Positions 28,459-38,229 of a stretch of DNA of 64,000 nt are shown one piece after another. The stretch lies in assembly GCF_050296195.1 (NCBI RefSeq), contig NZ_JBNKRB010000054.1; one strand, 5' to 3'. The first letter of the stretch is position 1, and each line of letters begins with the position of its first letter. The DNA is from Gynuella sp050296195 (GTDB lineage Bacteria; Pseudomonadota; Gammaproteobacteria; Pseudomonadales; Natronospirillaceae). The notes beneath the pieces are model-generated. The model saw only the letters and a list, made by a program, of their open reading frames with translations. It searched no databases and was not told the origin of the DNA. Position numbers and translations under genes: made by a program.

Positions 28459-29604
28459 TCAGAGTGTTAGATCTGTCCTAAAGCCAAATAGCTTGCCTGC
28501 CCAGATATACATGATCCAGACAAACAAACCGAAAGGTAGATATCCGAAATAACCAAGTAGTGGCATTTCGGAGAAGAAATGCAATACATTGACATAAGGG
28601 ATGTCGTAGATCCAATAGTTAGGGTTGGTCGGTTCAAGTGGAACTGGATGAGAACTGCCATAATTCCACATCTCCCAAAAGAAGCCATTGGCCATTGATG
28701 CCAGGGCAATTAAGACGGCGGGAGACCAATTGCCATTGGCAATGTCCGTCAATGGATTCCAGATGTTCAGGCGTAGTAACTGACCACAAATGATGGCCAT
28801 CGGGCCGATCCAGATTCCCCAGAACATAGGATAAGGCAACCAGACGACAGCAACAGAAATGACGGACCCTGCCAGCAGCAGCCATGTTCCATTTATTGGC
28901 AGTTTGGGGCCATTGGCATAACGCTGCATCAGACCGGGAAAACTGTTGAGCAAGGTATACCATTCAAATACCGCCGGCCACACGGTGGAATAGGCAGCCA
29001 AAAAGATAATTACGATGGTCATGTGAGACAGTTCGCTCATATGACCGTTGGGGTAGTACCAGTTGCTGAGTACAAAGTAATCAAAGTACTCGAAGTAACT
29101 CCAACCAAAAACTGAGAATATCGCGCTGATGATCATTAAGGTCGGGCGTGTGCTCAAGATAGAATGACCATTATTGCGATAATAAACGATGCCATCGACA
29201 GCGATAATGAAACCCCACCACATTGGGGTAAATGCGTAGTACACCAGGTTGCCGAAAACAAAACTGTTGGACCACATCAGCCACCAGAAAAAAACCATCA
29301 CAATAAACCCCAGGAAAAACCACCAGGGCAGTTTCCGTGAGCCGGACGGGGATCCAGATGACGCTGGCTTTTGAAAACCAAACAGCGTCGGAAATAATAT
29401 AAACAGGGTCACTGCGAGGGCACCGATCGCGATCACAATAAAGTAGATCAAATTGAACCCAGGAGTGGTTCCAATCTGAATGGGGGGAAACACTCCAAAA
29501 CCCGGAGGCAGATGGTTTGTCGGATACTTAAACCAGGCGGTTACCAGCGTTAATATAAAGGTTAATAACATTGGCCATAAAAGCCCCCATTTATTGGATG
29601 ACAT
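28459..29604 (-). CDS. Polytopic membrane protein of unknown function
   Basis: A 381-residue, very Trp/Phe/Tyr-rich integral membrane protein with roughly ten predicted helices. The first is at residues 6-24, the next at about 52-75, 93-112 and 125-143, and the others are spaced to the C-terminus. I do not recognise the family. Striking segments are ANGFFWEMWNYGS, IYDIPYVN and FFSEMPLLGYFGYLPFG near the C-terminus, where acidic and aromatic residues cluster at the membrane edge and could form a ligand or cofactor site. AGGAGAG lies 8 bases before the ATG and a terminator follows, so it is a monocistronic or last gene. It sits between a transporter-type kinase system and a 7TM hybrid kinase, so a target or co-sensor role is possible but only guilt by position. 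Confidence 0.7.
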   Translation of the reverse strand: MSSNKWGLLWPMLLTFILTLVTAWFKYPTNHLPPGFGVFPPIQIGTTPGFNLIYFIVIAIGALAVTLFILFPTLFGFQKPASSGSPSGSRKLPWWFFLGFIVMVFFWWLMWSNSFVFGNLVYYAFTPMWWGFIIAVDGIVYYRNNGHSILSTRPTLMIISAIFSVFGWSYFEYFDYFVLSNWYYPNGHMSELSHMTIVIIFLAAYSTVWPAVFEWYTLLNSFPGLMQRYANGPKLPINGTWLLLAGSVISVAVVWLPYPMFWGIWIGPMAIICGQLLRLNIWNPLTDIANGNWSPAVLIALASMANGFFWEMWNYGSSHPVPLEPTNPNYWIYDIPYVNVLHFFSEMPLLGYFGYLPFGLFVWIMYIWAGKLFGFRTDLTL

Positions 29605-29652
29605 GGTTAACTCTCCTACAACAGTTTTTTTTGCCCGGATTTGATAACCGGG

Positions 29653-32304
29653 TCAGTTATTTAACCATCGGCTGAGAGTACTTCTTAACACCTCCAGCTT
29701 GACCGGCTTTATTAAAAAATCATTCATTCCAGATTCAACACAGATTTTTCTGTCCGTGTCCGTAGCATTCGCAGTGTACGCGATAATTGGTACAGAAATT
29801 TGCTTTTGGCGTAGTACTCTGGTGGCTGATGGGCCATCCAGTGTGGGCATCTGCATATCCATGATAATGCAGTCAGGGGGGCTGTTGATTGCTGCTTCAA
29901 TGGCTCGTTCAGGACTCATGAACCCAGTAGCGTTTACGCCGATTCGGTGTAGCATGGAGACCAGAATCTGAAGGTTGACATGATTGTCATCAATGGCAAT
30001 TACGTTGGCTTTAGAAAAATCAGTAACCTGTTTGGCCTCAGTGCGGGATGGACTTAGTTCTGCAATTAATAAACTGTACAATTTAAAACGGGTATAGGGG
30101 AGTGATACCAGTTGGGTGTCGGTGAAATCAGGGTCATGATAGCGGGCAATGTCAATCCAGTAGTATACCCGGTTTGCCTGATGCTTAAACTTTTCCAGCA
30201 GTTCCTTGCCTTCCGGTATAGAGCTCTGAGCTGGAAAAACAAATAAAATGTCCGGAGTAAAATCCAGTTGGCTGATGCATTCGGGATCATGAAAATGATG
30301 TTCGACATTGATGCCAAAAAATGGCAGGTCCTGAATAATTTTATGTGCTTCGCTGTCATCCTGGTCTGACAAAACCACGACTTTTAGATAGGCAAAATTC
30401 ATGGCTGAAACCGGGTGCTCCGGCAAAGGAATTGAAAGCGTAAATTCACTGCCCTGGCCTTCCTCACTCGACACAGACAGTGTTCCATCCATCATAAGTG
30501 CCAGCTTTTGGGCGATGCTCAGCCCAAGCCCGGTACCTCCAAAACGGCGAGAAATAGAACTGTCCGTTTGAGTGAATGGGTTAAATATATCTTTAACCTT
30601 ATTGGCGGCAATACCGATACCTGTGTCTTTGATTTTAAACAGGATGTGGTTGTTTTCCCCTTTTTTGACCTCCAGGCGCACTTCTCCTTCTGAGGTGAAT
30701 TTCAGAGAGTTGCCGAGCAGGTTGGTCAGTATCTGTCTGATCCGCATTTCGTCACCAAACGCAGACGACGGAAGTGTAGGGTCCTGATCAAGGGAGATGC
30801 AGATATTCTTTTGGGTGGCCGTCAGGGCGAACAATTCAATCATCTCGCTCAGCAGACGATCCAGGTCAAAAGGCATTTTATGTAATTCCAGCTGCCCTGC
30901 GTTAATTTTGGAAAGGTCGAGAATATCGTTAATCAGTGACAGCAGAAAGTTGGAAGACGAGTCAATAATTCGTACCAGTTCGAGTCCGTCTTTATTGGCT
31001 ATTTTCAGTTTAAGAAGTTCCAGAGCACCCATGATACCTGTGATTGGCGTTCTGATTTCGTGGCTGACGTTGGCGAGAAATTCATTCTTAATCGTATTCG
31101 CTTTTTCTGCTGAACTGAGCGCCTTGCGGGTTGTTTCCAGAGCCTCTTCTTTTTCTTGATAGACTTGACCGACCTGGTAGTTCAGTACCAACGCCAGCAT
31201 TAGTACCTCAGTGGCGACAGCGATCAAACCAATATGCTCAATCAGCAGATTAAAGTTAGAGCTCAGACTGTTCAGAGAAATGGAAATGACCGCCGGTATC
31301 AGAAATGTGACATTGGCGATCATATACAGCCGGGCTGTCATGTTGCCTTGAAACATCCGGATGATACCGCAGGTGAAACCAAACACAGAGAAGATAGCCA
31401 CACCATATCGATCCAACTCAAGGGACTGATTGGGCAACAATATGGAAATCAGAATGTGCCCGGTGAGTGTCGCCATACATAGAATCCCTGCAACGAACAG
31501 CCTGGGGTGTTGCCGGTAGTTGATATCCAGCAGATAGAGGACGAATGAGATGTAGGCAATATTGGAAATCAGGATAGGAATACTGATGCTGTAGAACCAG
31601 TGCACATCAAAAACATCACTGAGCACCAGTAGAGCAGTACTGTTAAAAATAAGGTTGCCGAGAATAAACGTCGAATAAAAAATGTCGGCTGGGCGGAATC
31701 GGAATAGAGATAGTACGGCATAGTAAAAACCAAGCGCAATAAAGATACCTAATCCGATCAGGGTGATCAGATTACCGAACTTGATGCTTGACTGATATTG
31801 TTCTATCGGTGTCACCGATGGTACTGGCTTGGCCAGAAAGAAAGGGCTGTCGAGCTTTGTGATAATCGTGTAGCGGCCGCTATCCAGTTCTGTTGTTCGC
31901 CCGTGTCGGAGCATAAACGGGTTTTTGCTTTTGCTTTGTATACCGCCACTGTATTGAGCGATGTTTTTACCCTGCTCATCAAAAATAAAATGGCTGAAAC
32001 GACCAATCACACTGGAGTTGTTAAAATCAATGACGTAAGAGCCCGATTCATTGATGGCCACTTGGGTCAGATACCAGAACACTCCGCCGGTTAATTTAAT
32101 AGTTGCGGCTTCGTCACCGGTTTGAATGGAGTGGATATCGAGTTGGGCATTCAGGTTCAAATCAGCAGGTGGATTGAACCAACCTTGCCTCAGTTGTTGA
32201 ACAGGAGCAGCGGCCAGCATATTGCTGATCAGATATAACAAGATCGTCAGCGAGCAGACAATCAGGGTCCGGCCCGCTGTATGCAGCTCCGACTTCTGGT
32301 TCAT
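29653..32304 (-). CDS. 7TM (DISM-type) hybrid histidine kinase
   Basis: An 883-residue hybrid kinase starting at the ATG reading MNQKSEL, which places a clear signal/anchor sequence at residues 12-32; an in-frame start 31 codons earlier is possible. A periplasmic beta-domain of the 7TMR-DISMED2 type (about 35-175) precedes seven membrane helices (about 180-385). Then come HisKA with His415 in NVSHEIRTPITG, an ATPase domain (DTGIGIAANK, GGTGLGLSIAQ), a degenerate receiver-like segment, and a true receiver with Asp816 in CIIMDMQMPTLDG. There is no HPt domain, so phosphate must pass to a separate HPt protein. The periplasmic module usually senses sugars or other small ligands. Output unknown; only 48 bp from the downstream membrane protein gene, so cotranscription is likely. 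Confidence 0.85.
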   Translation of the reverse strand: MNQKSELHTAGRTLIVCSLTILLYLISNMLAAAPVQQLRQGWFNPPADLNLNAQLDIHSIQTGDEAATIKLTGGVFWYLTQVAINESGSYVIDFNNSSVIGRFSHFIFDEQGKNIAQYSGGIQSKSKNPFMLRHGRTTELDSGRYTIITKLDSPFFLAKPVPSVTPIEQYQSSIKFGNLITLIGLGIFIALGFYYAVLSLFRFRPADIFYSTFILGNLIFNSTALLVLSDVFDVHWFYSISIPILISNIAYISFVLYLLDINYRQHPRLFVAGILCMATLTGHILISILLPNQSLELDRYGVAIFSVFGFTCGIIRMFQGNMTARLYMIANVTFLIPAVISISLNSLSSNFNLLIEHIGLIAVATEVLMLALVLNYQVGQVYQEKEEALETTRKALSSAEKANTIKNEFLANVSHEIRTPITGIMGALELLKLKIANKDGLELVRIIDSSSNFLLSLINDILDLSKINAGQLELHKMPFDLDRLLSEMIELFALTATQKNICISLDQDPTLPSSAFGDEMRIRQILTNLLGNSLKFTSEGEVRLEVKKGENNHILFKIKDTGIGIAANKVKDIFNPFTQTDSSISRRFGGTGLGLSIAQKLALMMDGTLSVSSEEGQGSEFTLSIPLPEHPVSAMNFAYLKVVVLSDQDDSEAHKIIQDLPFFGINVEHHFHDPECISQLDFTPDILFVFPAQSSIPEGKELLEKFKHQANRVYYWIDIARYHDPDFTDTQLVSLPYTRFKLYSLLIAELSPSRTEAKQVTDFSKANVIAIDDNHVNLQILVSMLHRIGVNATGFMSPERAIEAAINSPPDCIIMDMQMPTLDGPSATRVLRQKQISVPIIAYTANATDTDRKICVESGMNDFLIKPVKLEVLRSTLSRWLNN

Positions 32305-32584
32305 ACCTTCCAAAATATTCCTGATTTCCTTGATAACAAGGCCAGTGTCCGGTGGGCTAGTGGTTCCGGTCAACTGACAGTTGCCTGTTTTTAGCACACT
32401 AGCTCAATTTTGACGGTGCAAAAATGATAAGTCTATCGTCCTAGCATAGTTGAGATAGCAGAAAGCCGTCAAAAAGTACGGTATGACACGGCATACCTGA
32501 AGCAAAAAAGTGATGCTGGGAAAAACTCTCTGACTTATGCCCGAATGACCGGGCGAAATTCTGAATCGCTGCCATACTTAGTTT

Positions 32585-34417
32585 ATGAGCTATAGTTACA
32601 TTCCTCCTGAATATTCCGCTACCCGTTCGCGCCGCTCCCGTACTGCAATAGCGGTAACGTTGGTTGCTGCCCTGTGTTTTGCTCTGTTATTCGGTATATT
32701 TTATTTTGCTGCCGGGATAAAACCTGTGCTGCCTCAGAAAGTGGCGGCCAAACATATCCAACAATGGCTCAGTGAGCCGCCGAGATTTGAGAATCCGAAT
32801 GGCAGTTATGCCCGTTTGTTTCATCGTGATGAATTACGCAGGCTGTATCGCTCCAATCGCTACCACACCATCTGGTTTGATAATTATGTGTTGAATGCTC
32901 CGGCCCAACTATTGATTCAAAGTCTGCGAGAAACAGTCGCCGATGATCGTTATCTCTACAGCTATCATTTACCTGCGATTCTAAAAGCGGAGCCGGAAAT
33001 TGGAAATTTGCCGGCCCGGGTAACTGCTCTGGATCTGCTGCTCAGCGATGCATTCTTGACCTTTATTCAGGATGTTCGCAATAACAATTATCTGCCTGAT
33101 CTCAAGTCCCATGATCATCAGTCAGACTATCGTGTGGTGGCGGAGCCGGTGACAGAACGCTGGACCAGTGATCAAATTTTGTATGAATTGCAGCAGAAAC
33201 TGGATGCTCAGGGTCTGCTTGTGCTACTGAAAAGTCTGACGCCCTCCCATGCCGGTTATCTGAATCTGAGGGAGCAGCTGGAATACTATCAGCGTTTGGA
33301 TCTGGGTGGGCAGTGGGAAACTCTTGGAGACGGACCGGTTTTAAAGCCTGGAGACGCTCATCCTGATATTCGTGTGATCAAAAACAACCTATTGTTGTTT
33401 GGAGATTACTCGGGGGTTTGGTTCAGTGAAGAACGATCTCTCTATCGACAGGAAGTGAGCTTCAATCCCTCGCATCCCGTATTTGTATTTGATGACGAAA
33501 TGGAGCAGGCCGTCAGGCACTATCAGTTGCGAAACGGCCTGCAACCAACCGGATGGATTGATGAAGCAACTCGTTTGTGTCTTCAGCAATCGCCGCAGCG
33601 TATTGCCCGTCGTATTGCTCTTAATATGAAGCGTTGGCGCCATTTGCCGGATAGGCTGGGCTCAAAGTATGTGATGGTGAATATGGCGGATTTCCGTTTA
33701 CAGGTAGTTGCAGATCATCAGCCGCTGGCATCCATGAAAGTCATCGTTGGTCGTACTGATCGCCGTACGCCGACGATCATTGGCAACATCTCCTCTCTGG
33801 TATTGAATCCGACCTGGACCGTGCCTGGGAGAATTGCGGTCAGGGATATTCTGCCGCAGGTCCGAAAAAACCCGGCTTATCTGACCGACAAGCACTTGCA
33901 GCTGATACGTTATGACCGAAACGGGACATTGAAAACCATTGACCCGGCAACGGTTAACTGGCAACGACTGGGTGCAGGGCAGTTGCCATTTACCTTTCGT
34001 CAGGCAGCTGGACAGGATAATGCACTCGGTATGGTGAAGTTTGTGATTCCAAACAACATGGCTATATATCTCCATGATACCAATCACCGAAATCTGTTTT
34101 CACGGGATATGCGAGCCTTGAGTTCTGGTTGTGTGCGAGTGGAAAAACCGGAGTTGCTGGCCCGTTTGCTGTTGCAGGACACACCGTCTTGGCAGGCCGA
34201 AAAGTTGACTCAGGTTATTCAATCGCAGCGGACAACCTATGTTAAATTATCGCAACCGGTACCGACCTATCTGATGTACTGGACTGCCTGGGTTGATGAC
34301 AAAGGTGTTTTGCAACAGCGCCCCGACGTGTATCAATGGGATGGATTGGACAAGTTCGGCAGCGATCATGCAGCGGCACAATTGGCCAGCAATATTATTT
34401 CAACCCTGAGTCCCTAG
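32585..34417 (+). CDS. L,D-transpeptidase (YcbB/LdtD type)
   Basis: A 610-residue periplasmic enzyme anchored by one N-terminal membrane helix (about residues 21-44). It carries the YcbB scaffold, a peptidoglycan-binding domain (about 300-340: DEMEQAVRHYQLRNGLQPTG) and a YkuD catalytic domain with HDTNHRNLF and RALSSGCVRVE. The nucleophile is Cys516. Such enzymes form 3-3 (DAP-DAP) cross-links in the cell wall, which strengthens it under envelope stress and gives beta-lactam tolerance. Length agrees with E. coli LdtD (615). It stands alone, with about 280 bp to the divergent hybrid kinase gene. Confidence 0.92.
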   Translation: MSYSYIPPEYSATRSRRSRTAIAVTLVAALCFALLFGIFYFAAGIKPVLPQKVAAKHIQQWLSEPPRFENPNGSYARLFHRDELRRLYRSNRYHTIWFDNYVLNAPAQLLIQSLRETVADDRYLYSYHLPAILKAEPEIGNLPARVTALDLLLSDAFLTFIQDVRNNNYLPDLKSHDHQSDYRVVAEPVTERWTSDQILYELQQKLDAQGLLVLLKSLTPSHAGYLNLREQLEYYQRLDLGGQWETLGDGPVLKPGDAHPDIRVIKNNLLLFGDYSGVWFSEERSLYRQEVSFNPSHPVFVFDDEMEQAVRHYQLRNGLQPTGWIDEATRLCLQQSPQRIARRIALNMKRWRHLPDRLGSKYVMVNMADFRLQVVADHQPLASMKVIVGRTDRRTPTIIGNISSLVLNPTWTVPGRIAVRDILPQVRKNPAYLTDKHLQLIRYDRNGTLKTIDPATVNWQRLGAGQLPFTFRQAAGQDNALGMVKFVIPNNMAIYLHDTNHRNLFSRDMRALSSGCVRVEKPELLARLLLQDTPSWQAEKLTQVIQSQRTTYVKLSQPVPTYLMYWTAWVDDKGVLQQRPDVYQWDGLDKFGSDHAAAQLASNIISTLSP

Positions 34418-34625
34418 CAGGCTTTTGGTTCTTGGCGCAGTATTCGCAACGCCAATAGAAAAATTCGACAATCACCAAATGTGTTGTTGTCGCTAATCGG
34501 TTATTTTTAAAGGGATCATCTGGAACGCTGTGGTTGAAAAATTCTATCTGCCGGATAAGAGACCTTTTTCATATGTCTTTGTAAGGTATTCGGGTTAAAC
34601 TGCCTCGAACGATAAGGAGTTGATT

Positions 34626-35594
34626 ATGCAGCAGATGTTTCCAGAAATCAGACCGTATGCAGAACATCGATTGATGGTTCAGGCACCGCATAATCTCTAC
34701 ATCTGTGAGAGTGGCAGTCCGGAAGGCATTCCGGTGCTGATCATTCACGGTGGACCTGGCGCCGGTATGAGTGAGCATGCCCGACGTTTCTTCGATCCGG
34801 ATGTCTTTCGTATTATTCAGTATGACCAACGAGGCTGTGGACGATCCACACCTCATGCATGCCTGGACAACAATCACCTGGACGCATTAAAAAGTGATAT
34901 CGAGACTTTGCGTCAGTATCTGCAGATTGACCAATGGCTGTTGTTTGGCGGTAGTTGGGGGGTGACTCTAGCACTGGCTTACGCTCAGGACTACCCAGAC
35001 TCGGTGCTTGGATTCATGCTGAGAGGGGCGTTTTTGGCCCGGACCAAAGACATTGATTGGTTATATAAAGAAGGCGCCAGCCGGATTTTTCCTGAATTCT
35101 GGGAGTCCTTTACCGATATGGTCGGAGGTGAAAATGGAACACCTTTGATCGATGCCTATTATCAGCTGCTTTCCGGAACCAATGAACTGAAGCGCATGGG
35201 AGCCGCAAAAAGCTGGACGGGATGGGAAGGCCACTGCCTGACTCTGACGCCGGATCCAAAGACCCAGACTTCATTCTCTGATCCATCGTTTGCACTCGGT
35301 ATGGCTTCCATTGGCATCCATTTCATGCGTCATGGTTGTTTTTTGCAGGAAAATCAGATCCTCGACAATATGGATCGGATCAAACATCTGCCAGCGATTA
35401 TTATTCATGGTCGTTATGACATGGTCTGTCCTCTCGATAATGCCTACGATCTTTATCGGAGGTGGCCGGAGGCTGAACTGGATGTGGTCCGTGAAGCCGG
35501 GCATTCGCAATATGAAAACGGCATCGTTGATGCCACTATCAAAGCAGCCTGGACGATGGCAAAACGTCTTGGGCATGATCCCATGCAGGCTTGA
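34626..35594 (+). CDS. pip: Proline iminopeptidase
   Basis: A 322-residue alpha/beta-hydrolase of peptidase family S33 that removes N-terminal proline from peptides. The oxyanion-hole motif is HGGPGAG, the nucleophile Ser110 lies in GGSWG, and DQRGCGRS and AGHSQYE (catalytic His) complete the family pattern; the acid is in GRYDMVCP. I use the ATG with AAGGAG six bases upstream; a TTG two codons earlier lies inside the spacer. Length matches Pip (about 320). It is followed by dtd after 38 bp and then ppx, probably one operon. Confidence 0.94.
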   Translation: MQQMFPEIRPYAEHRLMVQAPHNLYICESGSPEGIPVLIIHGGPGAGMSEHARRFFDPDVFRIIQYDQRGCGRSTPHACLDNNHLDALKSDIETLRQYLQIDQWLLFGGSWGVTLALAYAQDYPDSVLGFMLRGAFLARTKDIDWLYKEGASRIFPEFWESFTDMVGGENGTPLIDAYYQLLSGTNELKRMGAAKSWTGWEGHCLTLTPDPKTQTSFSDPSFALGMASIGIHFMRHGCFLQENQILDNMDRIKHLPAIIIHGRYDMVCPLDNAYDLYRRWPEAELDVVREAGHSQYENGIVDATIKAAWTMAKRLGHDPMQA

Positions 35595-35632
35595 TCGGCC
35601 TTATCACAAACGAATACGGGGTTGTATAAGAT

Positions 35633-36073
35633 TTGCAGGTTTTGATTCAACGAGTTCAACATGCCAGTGTTGTGGTAGATAACCAAACCATTGGTAGTAT
35701 CGGACAGGGTCTATTGGCGCTGGTAGGAATTGAAAAGAACGATACTGAGGCTTCTGTCGAGAAAATGGTTACCAAGCTACTGGCTTATCGGGTGTTCAAT
35801 GATAAGCTGGGCAAGATGAATTTAAGCTTGCGGGATATTCAGGGTGAACTTCTGCTGGTTTCGCAATTTACTCTGGCTGCCGATACGCGAAAGGGATTGC
35901 GGCCAGGTTTTTCAACAGCGGCAGAACCACAAAAGGGACGTGAACTATTTGAACTGTTGCTGCAGAAGGCGAGTGACTACTGGCCTGGGCGTATCGCGAC
36001 TGGACAGTTCGGTGCAGACATGAAAGTCAGTCTGTTAAATGACGGTCCCGTTACCTTCCTGCTAACCGCTTGA
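35633..36073 (+). CDS. dtd: D-aminoacyl-tRNA deacylase Dtd
   Basis: A 146-residue enzyme that hydrolyses D-amino acids mischarged on tRNA. The SQFTLAADT motif and the NDGPVTF (Gly-cisPro) motif, which select against L-amino acids, are both intact. No ATG fits: the N-terminus (M)QVLIQRVQHASVVV aligns with other Dtd proteins only if translation starts at TTG, so I call a TTG start. The Pip gene ends 38 bp upstream and ppx begins 18 bp downstream. Confidence 0.93.
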   Translation: MQVLIQRVQHASVVVDNQTIGSIGQGLLALVGIEKNDTEASVEKMVTKLLAYRVFNDKLGKMNLSLRDIQGELLLVSQFTLAADTRKGLRPGFSTAAEPQKGRELFELLLQKASDYWPGRIATGQFGADMKVSLLNDGPVTFLLTA

Positions 36074-36091
36074 ACATTAAGGCGTTGATAC

Positions 36092-37612
36092 ATGTTCAAT
36101 CTCTCCAGACTATTTAAATCAGTTCCTGAAACGCTGGCAGCTGTCGACCTGGGATCGAACAGCTTTCATATGATTATTGCTCATTGGCAAAACGATGCCC
36201 CTGTCGTGATTGACAGGATAAAGGAACCCGTGCGGCTGGGTTTTGGTTTGAGGGATGATGGTTCCCTCAGTGATGAAGCTGTTCAGCGGGCTATGGAATG
36301 CCTTCAGCGTTTTGGTGAACGCCTGCGTAGTGTAAATGCCGGCAGTGTTCGCATTGTGGGTACCAAAACCCTTCGCAGTATCAATAATGCCAGTGAATTC
36401 CTGACTGAAGCGCAGGCAAGACTCGGTCATCCGGTGGAAATTATTTCCGGTGAAGAGGAAGCGCGTCTCATATACCTTGGCGTGGCACAAGCCATCGAAC
36501 CGGGTAAAGACCGACGTATTGTCATGGACATTGGTGGTGGCAGTACCGAAGTTATTATTGGTCGGGGAATGGACCCGGAAATCAAAGAAAGCCTCAACAT
36601 GGGGTGTGTGGCACTGACAAAACGCTTTTTCGATGACGGCAAGATATCACGCAAAGCGATTAAAAAAGCCCGGGTAGCCTGTCTGCAGGAATTGGAACCA
36701 GTGCGTGATGACCTGCTGGATTTGGGATGGTCCGAATGTATTGGTGCTTCCGGATCGATTAAGGCTGTTGCTGAGGTCTGTACGGAATTGGGTTGGACGA
36801 CCGGTGAAATCCATCGTCAGAACATTGCTGACCTGATCGATCAGTTTGTTGAGCATGGCAACATTGATTTATCTATGAAGGGTCTGTCAGCGGATCGTCA
36901 GCCAGTGTTTTTCGGTGGTTTGATTGTCTTGAGTGCGCTGTTTGAAAGTTTGCAGCTGGAAACTATAGCGGCGTCGGACTGGGCATTGCGTGAAGGCCTG
37001 CTGTTTGATCTGAAAGGTCGCTTCGAACACAAAGACATTCGCGATGAAAGCATCAACAAATTGGTGGCCCGTTATCATGTAGTGTCGCCCAGGGTGGGAC
37101 AGATAGAAAAGACTGTTGAGGATTTTCTGCCACAGGTGACTGAAGATTGGGCGTTAAACCCCGAAGAATCTCTGCAACTATTAAAGTGGGCGGCGAGAAT
37201 TTTTCTGATCGGGCTGGATATCACCCACAGTGATTATCATAAGCATGGGGCCTATATTGCTGAACATGTGGATCTGGCAGGCTTTTCCCGATCAGAGCAG
37301 GCCCAGTTATCCGCTCTTGTCCTGTCGCACCGAAAACGTTTTCCAGTCAAGAAATTTCCAATGGATAACGAGCCATTGTTGCGGCTAAGTATTATTTTCC
37401 GTCTGGCAGTTATCTTTAATCGTGCTCGTCGTAATATTCCATTACCGGAAATAAAATTGGTTGCCAAGGGTAAACAGTTATCGCTGAATGTTGCTACAGA
37501 ATGGCTGGAAAATAACTCTTTGACATTAGCTGATCTGGAAAATGAGGTTCGTTATCTGAATCAGATTGGTTATTCACTTCTTTTGAATGATAGTGTGGAA
37601 GCTAGTACTTGA
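36092..37612 (+). CDS. ppx: Exopolyphosphatase Ppx/GppA
   Basis: A 506-residue cytoplasmic enzyme of the ASKHA fold that removes terminal phosphates from polyphosphate and may also hydrolyse pppGpp. Phosphate-loop motifs AAVDLGSNSFHMIIA (near residues 16-30) and VMDIGGGSTEVIIG (near 143-156) and the catalytic Glu region SGEEEARLIYLG are present. The C-terminal half is the HD-like extension (SHSDYHKHGAYI-like THSDYHKHGAYIAEH). Length matches E. coli Ppx (513). Last gene of the pip-dtd-ppx row. Ppk1, the opposing enzyme, is 5 kb away on the other strand. Confidence 0.95.
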   Translation: MFNLSRLFKSVPETLAAVDLGSNSFHMIIAHWQNDAPVVIDRIKEPVRLGFGLRDDGSLSDEAVQRAMECLQRFGERLRSVNAGSVRIVGTKTLRSINNASEFLTEAQARLGHPVEIISGEEEARLIYLGVAQAIEPGKDRRIVMDIGGGSTEVIIGRGMDPEIKESLNMGCVALTKRFFDDGKISRKAIKKARVACLQELEPVRDDLLDLGWSECIGASGSIKAVAEVCTELGWTTGEIHRQNIADLIDQFVEHGNIDLSMKGLSADRQPVFFGGLIVLSALFESLQLETIAASDWALREGLLFDLKGRFEHKDIRDESINKLVARYHVVSPRVGQIEKTVEDFLPQVTEDWALNPEESLQLLKWAARIFLIGLDITHSDYHKHGAYIAEHVDLAGFSRSEQAQLSALVLSHRKRFPVKKFPMDNEPLLRLSIIFRLAVIFNRARRNIPLPEIKLVAKGKQLSLNVATEWLENNSLTLADLENEVRYLNQIGYSLLLNDSVEAST

Positions 37613-38229
37613 TCATAAGAGTACTGGTTGTCTTATCTGTCAGTTTGTCAATTTTGTTGCTGTAGTAATTTTTTGTGGCGGGTTTTGTCATTTTCTGTTG
37701 CTACTGTTGTGCCAGAAACGGTGTCTCTCTAAGCGGTCAATCCTTCTCATCAATCCTGACTATTATGTGAGATCTCACGTGTCATAAATAGTCATCATGG
37801 TTCATATTTTTCTATTGTCGCGTTTTAGTGATAAAAAAATAACACAATTTTTTTGTTATCGGTAAGGTTTGTTGTCAAAGCTTCTTTAGATGTTTATTTA
37901 CGTAAAGTCTACAACTAATGAAGGACCCTTTGTACTGGTATTATTTATACACCTCCTCATAATTGACTGTAGCTGTAGAGTTTTAGTTTTGGTTAAGAAA
38001 GATTTAATTTGTTGGTTGTCTTGATAATTGTTTGGGTTTTTCTTTCATAGCCTAATTTCTCAGGATGGTAGATGGGTAGTCGAATAATAAAAGCAGATTC
38101 AGGCTCAGATGTTTCCAGTCGTTTTTGTGTGAGGAGTATGTAGTTCACTGAATTAAGGTCGAAAATGATCGGTTTGATTTGACAGGTATTTTGTTTTTAT
38201 CGTGATAACGATTTTAAAGGATGCTTGCC
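37613..38229. other. AT-rich intergenic region between ppx and the GGDEF-EAL gene
   Basis: About 617 bases without a convincing gene. At 37830-37860 an imperfect AT-rich inverted repeat runs from GATAAAAAAAT to ATTTTTTTGTTATC and might end the ppx transcript. The rest is T-rich on the plus strand. No riboswitch or small RNA family was recognised. Confidence 0.5.
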
